The notes below the pieces were generated by a model. It was not told the DNA's origin and ran no database searches. It saw only the letters and a program-made list of their open reading frames with translations. A program made the translations under genes and the position numbers. Positions 57,147-64,000 of a stretch of DNA of 64,000 bases are shown piece after piece; within the stretch, counting starts at the first letter, position 1; each line of letters opens with the position of its first letter. Source of the DNA: an uncultured Collinsella sp. (GTDB lineage Bacteria; Actinomycetota; Coriobacteriia; Coriobacteriales; Coriobacteriaceae); assembly GCA_900541235.1 (NCBI GenBank), contig UQIW01000004.1, forward strand, positions 39,855 through 103,854, given 5' to 3'.

Positions 57147-58226
57147 ATGGCAGATTCCAAGCAGGCTCCACTCGACGCCGCGGCAGCCGCCAAAGCAGCA
57201 TTTGCTTCGGTCCAGGACAAGCCGTTCCCTAACGACATCTTTACGGCTCCCGAGCTCCGTTGGGCTGTGATCGGTTGCGGCGTTATTGCCAACCAGATGG
57301 CTCAGTCCCTTGCCCTTTCCGGCCGAAAGCTCGCGGGCGTTGCCAACCGCACGTTGTCCAAGGCTCAGGCTTTTGCAGAACAGTATGGCGTTGAGAAGGT
57401 CTATGACACGGTTGAGGATCTCTACGCCGATCCTGACATCGACGCCGTCTACATCACCACCCCGCACAACACCCATATCACCTATCTGCGCGCCGCCCTG
57501 GCGGCCGGCAAGCACGTTCTCTGCGAGAAGGCCATCACGCTCAACTCCGCCGAGCTCGAAGAGGCCCGCGCCATTGCCGCCGAACACAACGTGGTTCTTA
57601 TGGACGCTACCACGGTGCTCCACATGCCCTTGTATCAAGAGCTGCGCCGCCGCATGGATGCCGGCGAGTTTGGCCGCATGAACCTCGCTCAGCTCAACTT
57701 TGGTAGCTACAAGGAGTACGGCGACCTGACCAACCGTTTCTACAATCGCAACCTCGCCGGCGGTGCCATGCTCGATATTGGCGTATACGCCCTGTCCGTC
57801 ATGCGCCTGTTTATGGCGAGCCAGCCCGTCGAGGTCGTGTCTCTGGGTAACACCTGCAAGACCGGCGTGGACGTTGCAGGCGGCATCGTCTGCCGTAATG
57901 CCGAACAGCAGCTGGGCGTGGTGAGCCTCACGCTCCACTCCAAGCAGCCCAAGCGTTCGGTCATTAGCTTCGACAAGTGCTATATCGAGGTCAACGAGTA
58001 TCCGCGCGCCGACCATGCGACCATCGTGTGGACTGCGGACGGTCGCCGTGAGGAGGTCCACGCTGGCACCGAGGCTTATGCCCTGTGCTACGAGATGGCT
58101 GACCTCGAGCAGGCCGTCGCCGGTGACGATTCCAAGCGTGAGCTTCTGGATTATGCTTCTGATGTGATGGAGCTCATGACCAAGCTCCGCGCCGATTGGG
58201 GAGTCGTCTACCCCGAGGAGGAGTAA
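57147..58226 (+). CDS. Gfo/Idh/MocA family oxidoreductase
   Basis: 359 aa NAD(P)-dependent sugar or cyclitol dehydrogenase. Rossmann motif VIGCGVIANQMAQSL near residue 41 (after an unusual 35-residue N-terminal lead), VYITTPHNTHITYLRAALAAGKHVLCEKAITLN (catalytic Lys in CEKA), and LAGGAMLDIGVYALS with the acid residues. Substrate unknown. AGGAGA precedes the ATG. Three bases separate it from a DeoR-type regulator, forming a two-gene operon. Confidence 0.9.
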   Translation: MADSKQAPLDAAAAAKAAFASVQDKPFPNDIFTAPELRWAVIGCGVIANQMAQSLALSGRKLAGVANRTLSKAQAFAEQYGVEKVYDTVEDLYADPDIDAVYITTPHNTHITYLRAALAAGKHVLCEKAITLNSAELEEARAIAAEHNVVLMDATTVLHMPLYQELRRRMDAGEFGRMNLAQLNFGSYKEYGDLTNRFYNRNLAGGAMLDIGVYALSVMRLFMASQPVEVVSLGNTCKTGVDVAGGIVCRNAEQQLGVVSLTLHSKQPKRSVISFDKCYIEVNEYPRADHATIVWTADGRREEVHAGTEAYALCYEMADLEQAVAGDDSKRELLDYASDVMELMTKLRADWGVVYPEEE

Positions 58227-58229
58227 GCG

Positions 58230-58976
58230 ATGCTTGCGGAAGATAGGCTCAATGCGATCGTGTCGATGGTGCAGCAGGCCGGCTCGGTTACCGTGCCGGA
58301 ACTTGCCGAGGCCCTGGGCGTGACGGCCTCTACCATTCGACGCGACCTACAGACGCTCGACCGAGCGCACCGCATCGCCAAGGTGCACGGTGGCGCGACA
58401 AGTCTTGAGCGCGCGCACGTGACGCGCGACCTAACGATCAGTGAGCGCAGTGATCTCCATAACGACGACAAGGAGCGTATCTGCGCCCGCGCCGCAGCGC
58501 TCGTGGAGCCCGAGAGCTTTGTGTACATCGATTCGGGTTCGACAACGCTCAGACTCATCGAGCATCTTCCGCATCTCGAATCGGTCACCTATGTGACTGA
58601 TTCCGTGCTCCATGCTCAGCATCTCGCTGTGCGCGGCATGCGCACCGTGGTGCTGGGCGGCGAGCTTAAACCCGAGACCGAGGCGCTCGTTGGCCCCGAT
58701 GCTCTGGCAACCCTAGACCGCTACAACTTTAACTGCGGCTTTTGGGGTTCTAACGGCATTGCCGCTGAGCAGGGCTTTACGACGCCCGATATCGAGGAAG
58801 CGCAGGTCAAGCGTATCTCGATGCGCCATACAGCCAAACGCTTCGTAATCTCGGACGCCAGTAAGTTTGGCATGGTGGCTCCCGTAAAATTCGCGGACTT
58901 CCGCGACGCAACGGTTATCACCGCGGGCGAGGTGCCCGCCAAGTACCAGTCGATGGACAACGTCATCACGGTCTAA
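58230..58976 (+). CDS. DeoR-family transcriptional regulator
   Basis: 248 aa. N-terminal winged helix (RLNAIVSMVQQAGSVTVPELAEALGVTASTIRRDLQTLDRA) and C-terminal DeoR effector domain with VYIDSGSTT and VTDSVL phosphosugar-binding-like motifs, then NCGFWGSNGI and KRFVISDASKFG. Likely represses its own operon through the palindrome at 57072-57095 and responds to a phosphorylated sugar; both are inference. Confidence 0.9.
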   Translation: MLAEDRLNAIVSMVQQAGSVTVPELAEALGVTASTIRRDLQTLDRAHRIAKVHGGATSLERAHVTRDLTISERSDLHNDDKERICARAAALVEPESFVYIDSGSTTLRLIEHLPHLESVTYVTDSVLHAQHLAVRGMRTVVLGGELKPETEALVGPDALATLDRYNFNCGFWGSNGIAAEQGFTTPDIEEAQVKRISMRHTAKRFVISDASKFGMVAPVKFADFRDATVITAGEVPAKYQSMDNVITV

Positions 58977-59029
58977 CAGCAGGGGACGGGCAAACGCCAA
59001 AACCAACGCGAAGGGGTAGGAACCTATGT

Positions 59030-59083
59030 GGTGGTTTTGACGTTTGTCCAGATAAAACCTGCTAAAATAAACCTGTCCATTTT
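59030..59083. repeat. 54-bp dispersed intergenic repeat, copy 2
   Basis: Matches 6670-6723 at 49 of 54 positions by eye. Here the hairpin potential is partly lost (AAACCTGCTAAAAT versus ATTTTCGACAGACTTT). It lies between convergent genes, just beyond the RluA stop. Confidence 0.7.
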
Positions 59084-59092
59084 CGACAGACT

Positions 59093-59752
59093 TTAGGGCT
59101 CCCAGGGGCAGGGGGCTTCGATGTGGATGTGCTCGCCGGTTACGGGATGCGTAAAGGACACGCTGTGGGCGTGGAGCATCAGGCCACAGGGGCGCGGCGT
59201 TCCGTACAGGTCGTCGCCAACCAGGGGATGACGCTCGCTCGCCAGATGCACGCGGATTTGGTGCTTGCGGCCGGTGAGCAACTCGACATCGATATACGAG
59301 CGCGTGGGCAGGCCACGGCGACTCTTAAGACGCTTGAGTACCTTGACGCGCGTCTGAGAGGGCTTTCCGCTGGCGCCGACACGCATCTTGCGGCTATCGT
59401 GGCGATCGCGGGCGATGGGCATGTCGATGAGCTTCTCGTTCCAGTCGATCTTGCCCTCGGCCAGCGCCAGATAGTGCTTTTCGAAGGCGTGGTCGATCAC
59501 CATCTGGTCAAAGGCGGGCTGCGTCTGTTTGTCGAGCGAAAACAGCACCACGCCGGTGGTGTTGCGGTCCAGACGGTTGAGCGGCTGCATGTCAGTCGCG
59601 GCAAAGCCGTCGCCCATGGCCAGCAGCAGGTCGCTGGCGTAGTCGGTAAGCGTGCGCTCGCCGGTGCCGTCGCCGTGGACGATCATGCCGGCGGGCTTGT
59701 CGATGGCCATGAGCCAAGCGTCGCAGTAGAGGACTTGAGGTTCTTCGTTCAC
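59093..59752 (-). CDS. RluA-family pseudouridine synthase
   Basis: 219 aa. Converts uridine to pseudouridine in rRNA or tRNA. Catalytic Asp62 in PLNRLDRNTTG, KHYLALAEG, TGRKHQIRVHLA and HPLVGDDLYG are visible. It lacks an N-terminal S4 domain, as in RluA/TruC-like members; the target uridine is unknown. It lies 15 bases after the U32 peptidase gene in the same direction, so the two are probably one operon of RNA-modification functions. Confidence 0.9.
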   Translation of the reverse strand: MNEEPQVLYCDAWLMAIDKPAGMIVHGDGTGERTLTDYASDLLLAMGDGFAATDMQPLNRLDRNTTGVVLFSLDKQTQPAFDQMVIDHAFEKHYLALAEGKIDWNEKLIDMPIARDRHDSRKMRVGASGKPSQTRVKVLKRLKSRRGLPTRSYIDVELLTGRKHQIRVHLASERHPLVGDDLYGTPRPCGLMLHAHSVSFTHPVTGEHIHIEAPCPWEP

Positions 59753-59767
59753 GTGTAAGCCTTTCGG

Positions 59768-62263
59768 TTAGCTGATTCCCACAAACATGCAGCCCGAGGT
59801 CGCCCCGCGTAGGCGGGCGGCGGGCTTGCGGCCGGCTTGAGCCGCCTCGACGGCGCGACGGACGCGAGCGACGGCACGGCCAATCTCATCGGCCTCGAGC
59901 AGGGTTCCGTCAACCATGAGACGACGCACGCCGGCATTGAGCAGCTGAGGAACCTGCGGTGTGAGGTCGATGGGGTAGGCGTCGTACAAGCGAGAGCGGC
60001 CGTGGATGTCGGTGCGGACGGGCATGACCTTTCCGTCGATATTCTTGAGCGAGAGCTTGCGGGCACGCAGGCGGCAGTTGGCACAATCGTGGATGCAGCC
60101 GTTGGCAACTTGCAGAATGCAATGCTCGCTTGTCATGACGCGCGGGCGGCCAAAGACGGTGATGCCCAGAGCCGCGGGCGCGGCGGCTCCGAGCGAGACA
60201 ATCTCGTCGAGTGTGATCTCGGGCGAGAGCCAAAACGCACCGGCTCCGCGCCCGGCAAGCGCCTCCATGCAGGGCGTGTTGTGCACCGGCAGGCAAGAGC
60301 GAATCTCGGCCGTGGCGCCGGCATGCGCGGCTACGGCGAGCTCGGAGATATTGCCGACGGCGACGGTGGCTCCGGCATTGATCCAGGGATCGACGCGTAC
60401 GTGGTCAACGGCGCGGCAGACCTCGTCGAGTACGGGTACGATGCCCTGCTCAAATGCATCGGCGGGGGAGACACCGGCGGCCTCGAGCGCATCGGTGGTC
60501 ATATAGATGCGCGTGGCGCCCTCGGCACGAGCTGCCTCGGCGGCTTCGAGCGTGTTGACGGTGGCGCAGATCTGCGGCTCATCGCGGTAGTGCTCGGGCG
60601 CGGGGCGGGAATCACTGGTTACAATCGCCGGCAGCTCGAGCGTTTTCGCGCGCTCCTCGTACGGTGCCAGAATGGCCTCTTCCAGCGCCTTACAAGCGGC
60701 GGCGCGCACCTTGTGCACGGCGGAAAAGCCCATACCGCAGCCGGCGTCGAGCGAAACGTCAAAGCTTGCGGCCTCAAAGGGAGAGGAGCCCATGCGCCCG
60801 ACGTGCTCAACCAGATCGGCCGCCTCGACGGCGCGAGTCTTGGCGGCCTCGACGGTAAAGCCGGTGGCGGTGGCGGTGAGCGCGGGGTCGTCGCAGCAGG
60901 TGAGCGTAACGGCAAACGGCTCGCCCAGACGCGCCACAACGGACACGTCTACGGCGCGGCGGCGCAGCACATCGCGCTTGAGCGCGGCGCCGGCGGCGTC
61001 AATGGCGCGCTGGCTTCGAATCACGCGCACGCGGCAGCCCTCGGGCATGCTACGGGGCACGCGACACTCGATAACATCGCCGGCAGCGGCATCATCGGCG
61101 GCAATGGTGGTCAGGAACTGGTCAAACTCGTTATCGTGGCGGAGCTCCAGCAGGTCGCCCTTGCCCACGGGCTCAAACAGCTCAATGCGGGCGATGGCGG
61201 CGCGGCGACGGCGATCGTCGGGCTTGAGTCCGCGTACATCGCGGTTGGCCAGGCGGCTGCCCAGCACCGTGCCCACAATCTGGCCGCGGTTGTTGGAGCG
61301 CTCGTAGCTCATCATCTCGTCGCCCGAGGTACCGTCTTGGTAGGCGTGCGTAAAGTCGCGGTTAAAGCAGCGCTTGAGCTGTCGCTGGCGGGCGGCATCC
61401 TCATCCTTAGAGGTCGAAACATCGGCAAGCATGTCATCAATCTGATGACGGTACACGTCGACGATGGAATACACGTAATCGGGGGCCTTCATGCGGCCCT
61501 CGAGCTTGAGTGATGCGGCGCCGGCGTCATACAGACGGCGAACAAGCTGCGATGTGTTGGTGTCGCGCGGGCACAGCGCGCGCTCGCGACCGGCAGGGGA
61601 GAGCGAGCGGCCGTTCTCGTCAATTAGCTCGTAGGGTAGGCGGCAGGGCTGGGCGCACATGCCGCGGTTGGCCGAGCGACCAGCCATGGCAAAGCTCGAC
61701 AGCAGGCACAGACCCGAGTAGCAAAAGCAGATGGCACCGTGGCTAAAGACCTCGAGGTCCACATCGGGTGCGGCGTCGTGGATAGCGGCGATCTCGTCGA
61801 TGGAGAGCTCGCGCGAGAGGGTCACGCGGTCGGCGCCCTGCTCGCGGCACCAAAGCGTTCCGCGGTCGTCATGGATGTTCGCCTGGGTCGAGATGTGCGT
61901 CTCGATGCCGGGCATGGCGCGCTTGACCTCAAAGAACAGACCCCAGTCCTGGATAATGAAGGCATCGGCGCCCAGCGTGGAGCAGCGATGGATGAGTTGC
62001 AGCGCATCGCTCATCTCGGACTGCTTGATGACGATGTTTACCGTGACGTAGACGCGCGACCCGGCTAGATGCGCGGCGCGGCAGGCTTGCTCAAAGGCCT
62101 CGTCGGTAAAGTTGGTTGCCTTGCGGCGGGCGTTGAAGCTGCCCATGCCGCAGTAGATGGCGTCTGCCCCGGCAGCGAGCGCGGCGGCAAAGGGCTCCGG
62201 GCCTCCGGCGGGGGCCAAGAGCTCGGGTCTGCGGTTGGTGGTTCGACTGGCGGTTGCGGTCAT
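59768..62263 (-). CDS. U32 family peptidase (RlhA/TrhP-like)
   Basis: 831 aa. N-terminal ELLAPAGGPEPFAAALAAGADAIYCG barrel, the U32 signature EVFSHGAICFCYSGLCLLSS, and the cysteines of CAQPCRLPYEL. A collagenase-like middle domain and a C-terminal part follow, with CILQVANGCIHDCANCRLRARK (Cys-rich). Related E. coli proteins hydroxylate 23S rRNA or tRNA using prephenate, so RNA hydroxylation is likelier than proteolysis. The long form with the C-terminal DUF3656-like region is complete. AGGCAGGAT precedes the ATG. Confidence 0.88.
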   Translation of the reverse strand: MTATASRTTNRRPELLAPAGGPEPFAAALAAGADAIYCGMGSFNARRKATNFTDEAFEQACRAAHLAGSRVYVTVNIVIKQSEMSDALQLIHRCSTLGADAFIIQDWGLFFEVKRAMPGIETHISTQANIHDDRGTLWCREQGADRVTLSRELSIDEIAAIHDAAPDVDLEVFSHGAICFCYSGLCLLSSFAMAGRSANRGMCAQPCRLPYELIDENGRSLSPAGRERALCPRDTNTSQLVRRLYDAGAASLKLEGRMKAPDYVYSIVDVYRHQIDDMLADVSTSKDEDAARQRQLKRCFNRDFTHAYQDGTSGDEMMSYERSNNRGQIVGTVLGSRLANRDVRGLKPDDRRRRAAIARIELFEPVGKGDLLELRHDNEFDQFLTTIAADDAAAGDVIECRVPRSMPEGCRVRVIRSQRAIDAAGAALKRDVLRRRAVDVSVVARLGEPFAVTLTCCDDPALTATATGFTVEAAKTRAVEAADLVEHVGRMGSSPFEAASFDVSLDAGCGMGFSAVHKVRAAACKALEEAILAPYEERAKTLELPAIVTSDSRPAPEHYRDEPQICATVNTLEAAEAARAEGATRIYMTTDALEAAGVSPADAFEQGIVPVLDEVCRAVDHVRVDPWINAGATVAVGNISELAVAAHAGATAEIRSCLPVHNTPCMEALAGRGAGAFWLSPEITLDEIVSLGAAAPAALGITVFGRPRVMTSEHCILQVANGCIHDCANCRLRARKLSLKNIDGKVMPVRTDIHGRSRLYDAYPIDLTPQVPQLLNAGVRRLMVDGTLLEADEIGRAVARVRRAVEAAQAGRKPAARLRGATSGCMFVGIS

Positions 62264-62562
62264 ATCCTGCCTTTCAAAATGCTCAGATAATCAAAAGTAT
62301 AGTGGCGCCGTTGCGGCAGGCGATGCCCGTGCTCCAAGCGGGATAAAGTCTTCAGCAGCTTGGGCTGGCTGACCCCGTGGAGAACCGTTCAGCTGCCAAC
62401 GGGCGCCGTTGGGCGATAAAATATTCTCGCAGCGTGATAATTATCTTGCATCGTGCGGAAACCTTGAGTACTATCCCAATCAAGCGCGGTGTTCAGACCG
62501 AACTGTGCCTCCCGGTGCGAACGCCGCGCTCATGCTCTCTATCTGATCGTAAGGAGAAAAAC
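62264..62562. other. Divergent intergenic region between the U32 peptidase gene and ridA
   Basis: No gene is seen. A perfect palindrome GATAATTATC lies at 62436-62445 with AT-rich TAAAATATT just upstream; it could be part of the ridA promoter or an operator. A continuous frame from 62377 into ridA exists but lacks a ribosome site. Confidence 0.4.
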
Positions 62563-62940
62563 ATGAGCAAGACCGTCGTGTCTTCCGATAACGCACCCGC
62601 AGCCATCGGCCCGTATTCCCCTGGTATCCAGACCGGCAACATGGTGTTTCTGTCCGGCCAGCTGGGCATCGATCCCGCGACCGGCAAGATGCCCGAGGGC
62701 GTCGAGGCCCAGGCCAAGCAGTCCCTCGCCAACGTCGAGGCCCTGCTGACCGCTGCCGGCGCCACCTTTGCCGATGTCGTCAAGACCACGGTCTACCTGG
62801 CCGACATTGCCGACTTCGCTGCCGTGAACGAGATCTACGCCTCCAAGTTCGAGGCCCCGTTCCCCGCGCGCAGCGCCTTCCAGGTTGCCGCCCTTCCGGC
62901 TGGCGGTCTGGTTGAGATCGAGGTCGTCGCCGCTCTCTAA
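62563..62940 (+). CDS. ridA: RidA family enamine/imine deaminase
   Basis: 125 aa. Hydrolyses reactive enamines and imines made by PLP enzymes. AIGPYSPGIQTGNMVFLSGQLGIDPATG, NVEALLTAAGATFADVVKTTVYLADI and the catalytic Arg in FPARSAFQVAALP are typical. AAGGAGA precedes ATG 62563. A bidirectional terminator follows. Confidence 0.94.
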   Translation: MSKTVVSSDNAPAAIGPYSPGIQTGNMVFLSGQLGIDPATGKMPEGVEAQAKQSLANVEALLTAAGATFADVVKTTVYLADIADFAAVNEIYASKFEAPFPARSAFQVAALPAGGLVEIEVVAAL

Positions 62941-62970
62941 GGCGTTGGCAACAACTAAACATGACATGCA

Positions 62971-63008
62971 AAAAGACCCTGCAGCGCGTGCGAGCTGCAG
63001 GGTCTTTT
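62971..63008. terminator. Bidirectional terminator between ridA and the YheO-like gene
   Basis: A perfect 15-bp stem, AAAAGACCCTGCAGC (62971-62985) with its complement (62994-63008), gives T-rich ends on both strands between convergent genes. Confidence 0.9.
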
Positions 63009-63052
63009 GTCAAGTGACGGGTCGCTTGTGGAGCCGCGCTCCATTTTGTTCG

Positions 63053-63709
63053 TTAGCCCTCCTTGCGAACATTTTGCAGGTAGCGGTAGACGCTGGGCTC
63101 CGAGATGCCCAGCGCGGTGGCGGCGCAGGCCACGGCACCCTTGAGCATGAACACCCCGTTGCCGTTGAGGTGGCGAATGACGTCCACGCGGTCGCTCTGA
63201 CCAAGTGACGCTACGTCCAGCCCGCGCGCGCTCAGCAACTCGGCAATGCTGCGGTCGATGAGCTCCTGTGTGGACTCCGAAAGGCTTTCGACCTCGATAG
63301 GGGCGGGCTCCGTGCGCGTCGGCGCTGCGTCGAAGCACGCCATGAGCTGCTGCGCCATGGCGTTGATGGAGCGCACGGTCGAGAGGTCGGTGTTGACGCA
63401 GAGCATACCGACGATCTCGTCATTCTCGCGGATAAAGTACGTCGCTGACTGCAACGTCTTGCCGCCGGCGCCGCGGCCCTCGTAGCCCGTAATAAACGGC
63501 AGGTCGCGATACTTGGCGTCGTGCATGATCTTGAGCGCCAGATCGGTGGCGGGGCCGCCGACCTTGCGGCCGCTCACGATGCCGTTGCGAATATCGACGA
63601 TGGCGTGGTCGGGATCCGAGAAATCGTGCAGCACGATTTCGCTGTTTTTGCCGAGTATCTGCTCCAGGAAATCGACCATCGGCAAAAAGCGACGTACGGT
63701 CTCGTTCAC
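63053..63709 (-). CDS. YheO-like PAS/HTH transcriptional regulator
   Basis: About 218 aa. N-terminal YheO-type PAS-like domain (MVDFLEQILGKNSEIVLHDFSDPDHAIVDIRNG, GYEGRGAGGKTLQSATYFIREND) and C-terminal helix-turn-helix (RVDVIRHLNGNGVFMLKGAVACAATALGISEPSVYRYL). Relatives (DauR, YheO) control amino-acid catabolism genes. A GTG start near 63709 is preferred because AAAGGAG lies six bases upstream; the frame is open to 63850. No clear target; ridA is convergent. Confidence 0.85.
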   Translation of the reverse strand: MNETVRRFLPMVDFLEQILGKNSEIVLHDFSDPDHAIVDIRNGIVSGRKVGGPATDLALKIMHDAKYRDLPFITGYEGRGAGGKTLQSATYFIRENDEIVGMLCVNTDLSTVRSINAMAQQLMACFDAAPTRTEPAPIEVESLSESTQELIDRSIAELLSARGLDVASLGQSDRVDVIRHLNGNGVFMLKGAVACAATALGISEPSVYRYLQNVRKEG

Positions 63710-63850
63710 GGGCAACTCCTTTGGGTGAAATCGGAAATGTTCATAACAATTTTTTCTCATGGTAACACGCTGCCCATCATCTCGTATATCCGCAGGTACA
63801 TTGCGTAATGCAGACGAACGGTAGGAATTTAGCGGTAAACGGTTGACCAA

Positions 63851-64000
63851 AAGAAAAGTTAGATGCTATTTTGACCAGACACTTTCCTGACCTGCGGAAA
63901 TGCGTTATTTCAGCTGAAGAATAGGTTGATTTCCGATCTCAGCCGAACACATTAGGCGGACAGGCCGTTCCCGCAGCTAGCCGAACGCCCCCGAGGCCCC
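63851..64000. other. Window end, upstream of the YheO-like gene
   Basis: About 150 bases, AT-rich at first, without a recognisable gene or convincing promoter. It presumably carries the control region of the YheO-like gene and continues beyond the window. Confidence 0.4.

Noticed and set aside
62436..62445. GATAATTATC before ridA as a Fur box
   Set aside because: Only half of a Fur consensus, and RidA has no iron link; noted only as part of the intergenic region.

Overview
The window looks like chromosomal DNA of a Coriobacteriia gut actinobacterium, most likely a Collinsella species. This is inferred from the high GC, the strong GAG/AAG/CTC codon preference, the LAxTG-type sorting signal, the DtxR-like iron boxes and the gene set; no database search was possible. 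About 60 genes were called, mostly in tight co-directional runs.

Layout. (1) 1-890: rplA (L1) and its terminator. (2) 937-22270: a block of unrelated genes: a metallophosphoesterase with an unusual ParB-like/BMP fusion, an MscS channel, a wall-anchored 5'-nucleotidase, a three-gene ABC importer, a WYL-type regulator, asnS, a PTS IIA protein, an esterase, a FeoA-FeoB fusion, an MFS exporter, a GH13 amylase, a DNA glycosylase and an aminotransferase. (3) 22320-37169: rplJ-rplL behind an L10 leader, galU, rpoB-rpoC, then rpsL-rpsG-fusA-rpsJ. (4) 37228-50580: birA divergent from a complete type II fatty-acid operon (fabH-acpP-fabK-fabD-fabG-fabF-accB-fabZ-accC-accDA), then a PTS IIC, a cation efflux protein and a histidine phosphatase. 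(5) 50626-56875: rplC-rplD-rplW-rplB-rpsS-rplV-rpsC-rplP-rpmC-rpsQ-rplN-rplX, stopped by a terminator after L24. (6) 57147-63709: an oxidoreductase with a DeoR regulator, an RluA pseudouridine synthase, a U32 peptidase, RidA and a YheO-like regulator. The ancestral rplKA-rplJL-rpoBC-str-S10-spc order is therefore still collinear but cut open by unrelated blocks, with rpsJ stranded next to fusA.

Most interesting signals. First, three long palindromic elements (22320-22541, 33355-33493, 50626-50762) lie 210-270 bases upstream of rplJ, rpsL and rplC. They share a roughly 65-base core (two copies differ at one base), but each copy is enclosed by its own unrelated, almost perfectly self-complementary 35-36 base arms. 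That pattern fits a structured RNA or a hairpin-type mobile DNA element. Second, the RNA polymerase subunits are unusual. Beta' carries a C-terminal extension of about 230 residues containing a helix-hairpin-helix module that resembles the alpha-subunit CTD, with most of its DNA-contact residues conserved. Beta has an enlarged fork-loop 2. Smaller signals include further dispersed palindrome families, a 62-bp tandem repeat, a motif shared upstream of rpsL, rplC and rplB, and several candidate ribosomal-protein leaders and operators.

Genes that work together: BirA biotinylates AccB, which serves AccC and AccDA to make malonyl-CoA; FabD, FabH, FabF, FabG, FabZ and FabK then elongate acyl chains on AcpP. 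RpoB and RpoC are co-transcribed. The ribosomal clusters are expressed from separate promoters, each with a structured leader.
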